Part shown: positions 57,798 to 64,000 of the stretch, piece after piece
Layout: the number at the start of each line of letters is the position of its first letter
Numbering within the stretch: position 1 is the first letter of the stretch
NCBI GenBank assembly: GCA_027946365.1
Contig: JAPEUQ010000013.1
Coordinates: 186,001 to 250,000 of the forward strand
Length of the DNA stretch: 64,000 nucleotides
Reading direction: 5' to 3'
Origin: Kalmusia sp. IMI 367209
Taxonomy: Eukaryota; Ascomycota; Dothideomycetes; Pleosporales; Didymosphaeriaceae
The notes under the pieces: generated by a model
Told to the model about the DNA's origin: nothing
What the model saw: only the letters and a program-made list of their open reading frames with translations
Database searches by the model: none
Position numbers and translations under genes: made by a program

Positions 57798-60287
57798 CTG
57801 CTGCCCTCTCTGGCTGCGCTCTGGGGCGGGTGCGGTGCCTGAAACGCTAACCATCAGGCTATACCGGGCATATTGACGACGCATGCGAGTCGGAGCAGGG
57901 CCCGCCGCTGACCCTGCGAAGTTGGGAGCGACAAAGCAGCGCTAGCGCAGCCTGTCCACCGCGATGCTGGACTCTGGCGGCCGTCATTGCGGCCATCTTC
58001 TCTCGTTCCCAATCCCGGCTCTCTGGCGCCGACGCCGCACGCAGCGAATCACGCCCGCAGCTGCTTGCTCAGCGATCCTCCCCCAGGCCGCGCTGTGGGT
58101 CGGAACCACCACCACCCCCCCAGCTGAGTCTCAGCCATCGAACGCCCGTTCACCCATCGCTGCATACCGGCGACGACCTGTTCCATCTCGCGCTGCGTCG
58201 CCGTTGCCGTTAGTGTTACCCTCACCTTCACCACGCTCCGCGCGACCAGAGTCAAACCAGCAGAGCGTGCGCAACTGCCCTGTCCCGCAGCAGCTCGCAA
58301 CATTCCACCCAAACAACACACTGCACACTGCACACCTCCTAGTCAGCACTTAGAGGAACATACTACTGCGGGTTCAGCCCGCCAATCACGGCGGCCTCCA
58401 TGCTCGTGCTCGGCATGCCGATGCGTCCGCCTGCTCCCGGTCGGTCACTGGGGCAAAAAGGAACTTCAAGCGGACTCGATGCCTGCTTTCCACATCCTGG
58501 AAGAACACACATCAGAGCCGTACCCCGAAGTGCCGAGTCGACCACCACGTGAATGACGAGATAGGCCGCCCACACATACTTGCTTTTCCCGCCGTTGCCT
58601 CCTTATCGGTGCTGCCCGATCCAACCCAACCCTCAGTAAGACGCACCCAATCACACCCGCCTTACCCTCAGCACCACGTTACAACAAACGACCTTCGGCC
58701 ATGTTTCGAAAGTGTAAAACAAGGACTGTCTCTTCACCCCTCGATCGTGAACCACCTTGTTGCGCCGCAGCCACGTGGATCCATCCAGGGTCATTGCCAT
58801 TATCACATCTCCTGGTCTAGCCGAGACTGTGTAGCCGACGGTAGCCTGGTCTTTGGCGTACTCGACGATTCCGGGCCACACATTGTGCCCTCGTGTAAGC
58901 CCAGTCGACGGTCTGATTTGTTGCAAGCAGGAAATGGCGTTCTGGAAAGCAAGAGCGAAGTCGGCACTTTCTTTGTCCTTCCTGGAACAGGTGCCGGACG
59001 AACCTTATCACACTGGCACCATCTACGGGAGTGACTGTGATCGACTCGTCGCCGACACCTCATGACAGATCCAAGAACAGTTTCCAAGAGATTGGGCTTC
59101 TGTGCCCTCTCATGGCCAGTCAGTGTAAAAGGCACGTACCCCAACACCTCCTTTAGATCCTTCGCACACGCCACATTGCAAGCCACATGAATACAACCGG
59201 ACGACTCCCGCTCCCGTAAGACCCTGCAGGCAACACACCGCTCAAAACCAAGTGCTTAGGCTCCACAGTCCTGGTCATGCTCAAGTTTGTTATCACCTCC
59301 ACCATACATACTTGACCACATTACGTTTGGGATATTGCGTTACCGCGTACATTCCGGTCGAGGCACAGCAGCTTCTCGTGCTACTTGCGAACATGACGAC
59401 ATTGCTTTTCAGATATGATTCTCTAGATATCTCCACACTCATCTACATAGACGAAACGTTAGGGAATCCTGCTTTTACGAAGCTAGACACGCAAGGTCAA
59501 TAGGAACAACCTGAAGTCTGCTAGTGCAGTAGGCTGCTCAACCTCTTCTTGTCTACATTGGAGAAGGACCAACCCACCGTGGCTATCCGAAGGATTAGGA
59601 AATCTTCCTCTGAGAGGAATGGATGGACGCCTAGGAAAGACCAACACCCCCTCAAATAGCAAAACCAGCGTAAATGAGCAAGTCTTGTTTCGTCCTCGAG
59701 CAGTCGATATGTTCTTGGCGCTGTCGAGTTACCCGCCAGACTTTTACCGCCTGACTATCTCAAATGCCATTTTTTTTCCTTCTCAACCGCCGGTCTTAAG
59801 CGCTTTCAAGTTTCTCACGCGTACGCCATCTCTAGAGCCTTGTCCTCATTAGCAACAGACACCAAGCTCGGTTGCACTGCCATCCGCTCTTGAGTTAGCA
59901 CAGAATCCCTGTCATGTCAACATTCTCTCCATGGGGCTCCAGGTACCAAATTATAACCGTACTCTCTACTCGTTGACGAAAAAAACAAAGTAACTTCTCA
60001 ACATATGCAGTCATACTAACTAACTCATGCCAGAAGATGAGCCTAACGTCTGTCGATCGCCCTGACGCTTGCCTCGAGATCAACGTTTTCAGACCAGCAT
60101 CCGCCCATGCGGTTTCTTCTAAAAGGGTACTACTTATTACCTACTACAGACCTCGTGCATTTTTCGAGCAAGTCGTGCCTCGTCCACTACCCTTTCCGGC
60201 GACCGCCACGAAATACAGCATCTCCACCATGAAAATCGTTGAGACTCATGCGATAAGCAGAATATGCACCATGAATCGCCTCTAAAA

Positions 60288-60314
60288 ACGGGGCTTTCGT
60301 GTATCAAGCCCCGT
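60288..60314. repeat. Perfect 9-bp hairpin with GC-rich stem followed by T-run
   Basis: ACGGGGCTT at 60288-60296 pairs with AAGCCCCGT at 60306-60314 across a 9-nt loop. An A-tract lies before and CTTTT after, so it looks like a bidirectional bacterial terminator although the setting is fungal. No adjacent gene is seen on either strand. Confidence 0.6.
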
Positions 60315-61432
60315 CTTTTGGGTTACCGGAATGAGGTCCGGCAGTTACGACTCGCTCCTCGTGGCCAAGCAACAAGCGCAACGGTTCCATGCAAGCAATA
60401 AAGCCTCCGCGTCCTCAATAAACCTATAAGCTTTGGGGCAGTGTCTTTGTTCAGTCACACGCTGGATCACATCTTTTATAGTACTAAGTTCTTACACAAT
60501 ACTACCGGCGCTTACTTGGGACGTGCACCATGAACGCATGGGGTAACAATTCACTCCTCTCACGAGACCGGTCGATTTCTTCAAGTATTATCTCTTAGCA
60601 TGGCAAGCCAATCTTGTGATTCGCTGCCCAAGGTAAGACACATGCACAGCGGCTGAAGAACGGACGCAGGACTACAGCTTAGTCTATGTGATGATCAGCA
60701 AGCTGCAAGGGACGCCAAGGCGGGGAAACTTTAAACCCACCTCGGTTTTGTGGGCCTGGTACGCATAAGCGTCGGCATTTGTAGGGTCAAGGGGAAGCGG
60801 AAAGTGCATGGGAAGTCTTTCCGGAAAGCCTAACAGCTATCGTGAGGTATTTTCTGACCAGGTTGAACCAGGTTGGCCAGATGTTGAGAAAATATCCTTG
60901 GTCTTCGCAATGCCCAATGGGTTAGCAAAACACTTCCGGGCTCTTCCAGATTGGAGCCCGTTCTGAGCATTATACACCCTTGTTCTCAAAGCACTTTTAT
61001 GCTTCTTCAGATGTTAGGCTTTCTTTGCAGTGCATAGTCACTTTCGTAGTTATAGTACGACAATAATAGTCTGGAACCACATAGGTAGCGTAGCCTTGGT
61101 ATACTCAGTGCGCAATGAGCACAGGTTTTTGAAGCTTTTTCTTGTAGTCGTTAGTTTGAATTTGATGTATCGTGATGCTCTCTTTCTAATGTTGTCTTCT
61201 CGTAGTCAGTTCCTGTCTAGCGGCCAAGAATGTGAAAGGATTTGAACGGAGTGTATTGTAGTCATGGCGGCCATTTCGCAAGGGCGCGTCCATCCCAGAC
61301 GCATCTCACATCTCGCGTATGGATTATTGATTACTTTCTCTGCCCTTCCGATGTCCTGCTCTGCTCTCCAAATTCCACAATATTCCAATACCTCCGAGGA
61401 AGCGTCCCGGTACTCCGAATCCTGTGCTATGC

Positions 61433-62473
61433 TCAAGCCATAAGTCCACCATCTATTAATTGTCTTTCATCTCGTCAGTACTCATACGCTACTATAACAG
61501 CGCAGACTCACACAGTACCCGTAATATACTGACTCGCATCACATAGCAACCACGCAATCAACACAGCGACCTCCTCTGCCCTCCCCTTCCTCGGAATCTG
61601 GATCTTGTAATCGGCCTCGCCGCCCCTCAACCTTATGCTCTCGCGGTGCATCTCGGTGTCGATAATGCCACTGTCTCCAGCTCAGCCCCTGTTCTATCCC
61701 CGATACTTGTGCTGCTAGATTCACTTACGGCGCAACGCAATTCACCCTGATCTGGCGATCGCCCACCTCCTTCGCCGCCGTCTTCGTCAGCCCGATAATC
61801 CCATGCTTCGTGACCGTATACGCTGCGTTCCTAGGAAACCCTCCCAACCCAGCAATACTCGATGCATTGACAATGCTTCCCTTTTCGTTCATCTGGCGGA
61901 TCTGCGCGCGCATGGAATGCATAGTGCCGGTCAAGTTAGTCTACGAAGGGTGCCTGTTAGCATTATTCTCCCCTTCCTCTTTCCTTTTTCACTTCCTTCA
62001 GGCAAGCCAGAGAGTCCCGGAAGACGAGTCGCGAGCAAAAGGTAACGTACGTCTATCACGGATTGCCAATCCTCGTCATTCAAATCCTCGACTCGTTCTG
62101 TGAAAATGCATTTCGGAATCACGCCAGCCATGTTCACCGCGCCGTCTAATTTCCCCCACTTCTCCGCGATCTCGTCTATCCAGGCGTCTACCTCTTCTCT
62201 CTTTCTTACGTCAGCGCGCGTCGCGAGGATGTCACCGCCATCTTGGCAAAGGTCTCGGAGGCTAGCGTGGGCCTTGGAGAGTTTGGTGCTGCTGTTGCTC
62301 ATGATGGCTACTCTGGCGCCTTGGGAGACGAGCAGGGCAGCGGTGGCGTAGCCGATGCCTGAAGAGCCGCCCGTGATGGCTACTACTTTTGAGCGGAGGT
62401 TGAAGATGGGAGGCATCATTGAATAACTCTTCGACGCTGGTGTTTCCGCTATGGGGGCGATGTTGATTGACAT
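61433..62473 (-). CDS. Short-chain dehydrogenase/reductase (classical SDR)
   Basis: NAD(P)-dependent oxidoreductase of the 3-oxoacyl-ACP-reductase-like group. Four exons: 62473-62051, 61940-61729, 61670-61512, 61463-61433 (introns 110, 58, 48 nt), 274 residues. Cofactor motif TGGSSGIG at 34-41, NMAG (NNAG variant) in the middle, Ser168/169 in NASSIAG, and Tyr182-x3-Lys186 (YTVTK). VAPGIIDTEM spans the second intron. The final 31-nt exon supplies the typical SDR ending (VQLIDGGLMA); without it the frame would stop at ITGTV. The start MSINIAPI at 62473 fits better than an ATG 81 bp upstream. An MFS transporter lies just upstream in the same orientation. Confidence 0.88.
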
Positions 62474-63064
62474 TTTGATCGAGAACAGGGAAAACGACGA
62501 ATACCAAATTGAAGCGCTAGGCCGGTGAAGAAATCCGAGATGCAAGTTATTCAAATTTTTACAATGAGTCCTGGCATGTTTATACCAGTGAGCGCATGGC
62601 GTTGAAGTGGTGGTCTTTTCGCAAGAGGATTACTACTCTGCGAAGGATCTACGCTAAGCTTCTGTACTTCCTAGTAGGGTGTAGAAGACAGCTACTAACA
62701 ACTTTAATCCAAGAGCGAATGATAAGGATGGGTGGGTCTTTTGGTGTGTACCTCCGATGTTCGATGGAGCTTCCGGAAGTGTACTGGCTGTGCAGATGCA
62801 TGACTCGTTCTTGGTGCCCCGCGCGTGCTACCCCACGCATTGGTGTTGTTCATGCAAGATCAGTACGATTGAGGAATACTAGGTCGTGTATGCAGTGTGT
62901 TCATGCCAATGCTATTCCTGGAAACATCACTCGAGCAGAATGCAAGAAGGTAGACTATCTTCCATAGCTGCGGCTTGTACTTGGACTTTCCGCTTGCGCA
63001 TGATGTTCCCTATACCATTTCGTTGCGTTTCCAGCTACGTCTCCGTTTACACTTAAAAGAGTCC
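62474..63064. other. Intergenic, no gene recognised
   Basis: 591 bp between two tandem minus-strand genes; nothing coding seen. Should contain the SDR promoter. Confidence 0.5.
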
Positions 63065-64000
63065 CTAATCAAATGTACCCTCAGGTCTTGCTTGCAACAC
63101 CCAGATCTCCCTCTCCGCCTTCGTCACAGGTTCCTTCGGTAACAATTTGAACAAATACGGTCCCGCAACCGCCAACAAAGCGCCAAACCCACACGTCGCC
63201 GTCAACGTACTGAACCCTACCAAATGTTGTAGCGCATTGCTGCTCGGCCAAAGATAACTCCCATAGATTATCGCCAGATGTCCAAACGAGTTAACAAACG
63301 CAATAGCGACCGAGCGCTTCTGATCCGGGAACGGAATGCATTCGCTCGTCCAATTGAGCATAAGCGGAAGCCCAGTGTACAGCCCTGCGACCAAGAGGCA
63401 CATCATGATGTACTTTGCCACGACCGCTTTGACCAAGGCAGAAACAAGGCAGGCGATGGCGCTAAGGCAGAAGAGCCCTGCACTGTGCCACCTGCGGTCT
63501 TGAAGCGTGTCTGAACTCCAAGACAGCCCGAGTTGGAACACGGTGCCTACGATCCAGATAGGTACTGTCATCCACTGCGCAGTCACTTTCGTGTAGCCCA
63601 TCGTCTTCAGGATAGTAGGCACGAAGTACGATATTGACATACCCAGGATAATGATACTGTACGACACGAGGAAAAACCAGGTCTTCCCATCTGTAACGAC
63701 GGCCTTGAACGCCTGCCACGATGTCATTCTCCGGCTGGTAGATGTGACGCTTACGTGGCGATCGGCGAGAATTCGGATGTGCGCGAGGCGGCGTTGGTCT
63801 GGCGTGAGGAATCGCGCGGTAAGAGGGTAGTCTGGGAGTAGGAAGTATAGAGCAAAGCCGCAGACGACGGTCAACACGCCTTCTACGATAAAGAGCCAAC
63901 GCCAGCCGGGAATCCCGCGGGCGCCTTCAAGACCGTTGATGATGGCGCCCGCCATGATGCCGCCTAGGGCCGGGGCGATGGTGCCAGATGTGTAGAATAT
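63065..64000 (-). CDS. MFS transporter, anion:cation symporter (allantoate/nicotinate permease) family, partial
   Basis: C-terminal part of a plasma-membrane carrier; the frame stays open to the right edge (64000), so the N-terminal half is missing. 311 codons remain. Family features: IAPALGGIMAGAIINGL, GWRWLFIVEGVLTVV with FLLPDYPLTARFLTPDQR (typical of Dal5/Tna1-like carriers), then a cytosolic loop and six further membrane segments including WFFLVSYSIIILGMSISYF and FVNSFGHLAIIYGSYLW. Substrates in this family are carboxylates or vitamins; the actual one cannot be told. Tandem with the SDR gene. Confidence 0.88.
   Translation of the reverse strand: MFYTSGTIAPALGGIMAGAIINGLEGARGIPGWRWLFIVEGVLTVVCGFALYFLLPDYPLTARFLTPDQRRLAHIRILADRHVSVTSTSRRMTSWQAFKAVVTDGKTWFFLVSYSIIILGMSISYFVPTILKTMGYTKVTAQWMTVPIWIVGTVFQLGLSWSSDTLQDRRWHSAGLFCLSAIACLVSALVKAVVAKYIMMCLLVAGLYTGLPLMLNWTSECIPFPDQKRSVAIAFVNSFGHLAIIYGSYLWPSSNALQHLVGFSTLTATCGFGALLAVAGPYLFKLLPKEPVTKAEREIWVLQARPEGTFD

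Larger units (their letters stand above)
56150..61432. other. Long gene-free region upstream of the Whi3-like gene
   Basis: About 5.3 kb without a recognisable gene. 56150-58400 is GC-rich and so lacks stop codons in several frames, producing long but mutually overlapping frames of low-complexity sequence on both strands. 58400-61430 has normal composition and only short frames. It probably holds the 5' leader and promoter of the Whi3-like gene at the left and the 3' side of the SDR gene at the right. Short tandem repeats and one perfect hairpin are listed separately. Confidence 0.5.

Noticed and set aside
1..64000. CRISPR arrays, rRNA genes, intact transposons, telomeric repeats
   Set aside because: None seen on reading both strands; the only tandem repeats are short microsatellite-like tracts at 56.4-57.8 kb.

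Overview
The window is nuclear DNA of a filamentous ascomycete (Pezizomycotina). A Dothideomycete, perhaps Pleosporales, is my best guess but is not proven. The basis is: short GT..AG introns of about 47-80 nt with CTGAC/CTAAC-like branch points, Zn2Cys6 regulators, a HET-domain gene, NUP-type purine permease and ACS-type transporter genes, and single-copy fungal housekeeping genes. Start, splice and stop positions below were worked out by hand from frame and splice-site continuity. Every multi-exon model given closes in frame.

Layout. 0-9.2 kb: urease accessory UreD (-) with an apparent one-base frameshift, then a very large TFIIIC B-block subunit (+). 10.3-13.9 kb: a zinc butanediol/polyol-type dehydrogenase (+) facing a HET-domain gene (-). 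15.4-17.6 kb: a secreted feruloyl-esterase-like enzyme facing a purine nucleoside permease-family protein. 18.2-24.1 kb: a candidate metabolic group of a secreted beta-lactamase-fold hydrolase, a Zn2Cys6 regulator and a divergently transcribed SDR. 24.1-26.8 kb: a gene-poor block with only broken reading frames. 26.8-34 kb: DBP9 RNA helicase, a helical HeLo-like protein, a DUF952 protein, a bacterial-type MscL channel and a tiny two-exon gene.

34.8-39.4 kb holds the most unusual gene: a 1433-residue protein with a HeLo-like N-terminus, a degenerate kinase domain and a chymotrypsin-like serine protease domain whose His/Asp/Ser triad is visible. With the HET gene and the second HeLo-like gene it makes this stretch rich in allorecognition/cell-death type architectures. 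40.4-46.8 kb: a second candidate catabolic group of SMP-30 lactonase, an eight-exon Zn2Cys6 regulator and a divergent FAD monooxygenase whose C-terminus is shifted at a run of nine G.

47.6-56.1 kb is housekeeping: APC3/CDC27, SND2/TMEM208, mitoribosomal mS45 and a Whi3/Scw1-type RNA-binding protein. The latter is preceded by about 5.3 kb without a recognisable gene, the first part GC-rich with CAG and other short repeats. The window ends with an SDR gene and a truncated ACS-family MFS transporter on the minus strand. No convincing rRNA, tRNA, CRISPR array or intact transposon was seen.
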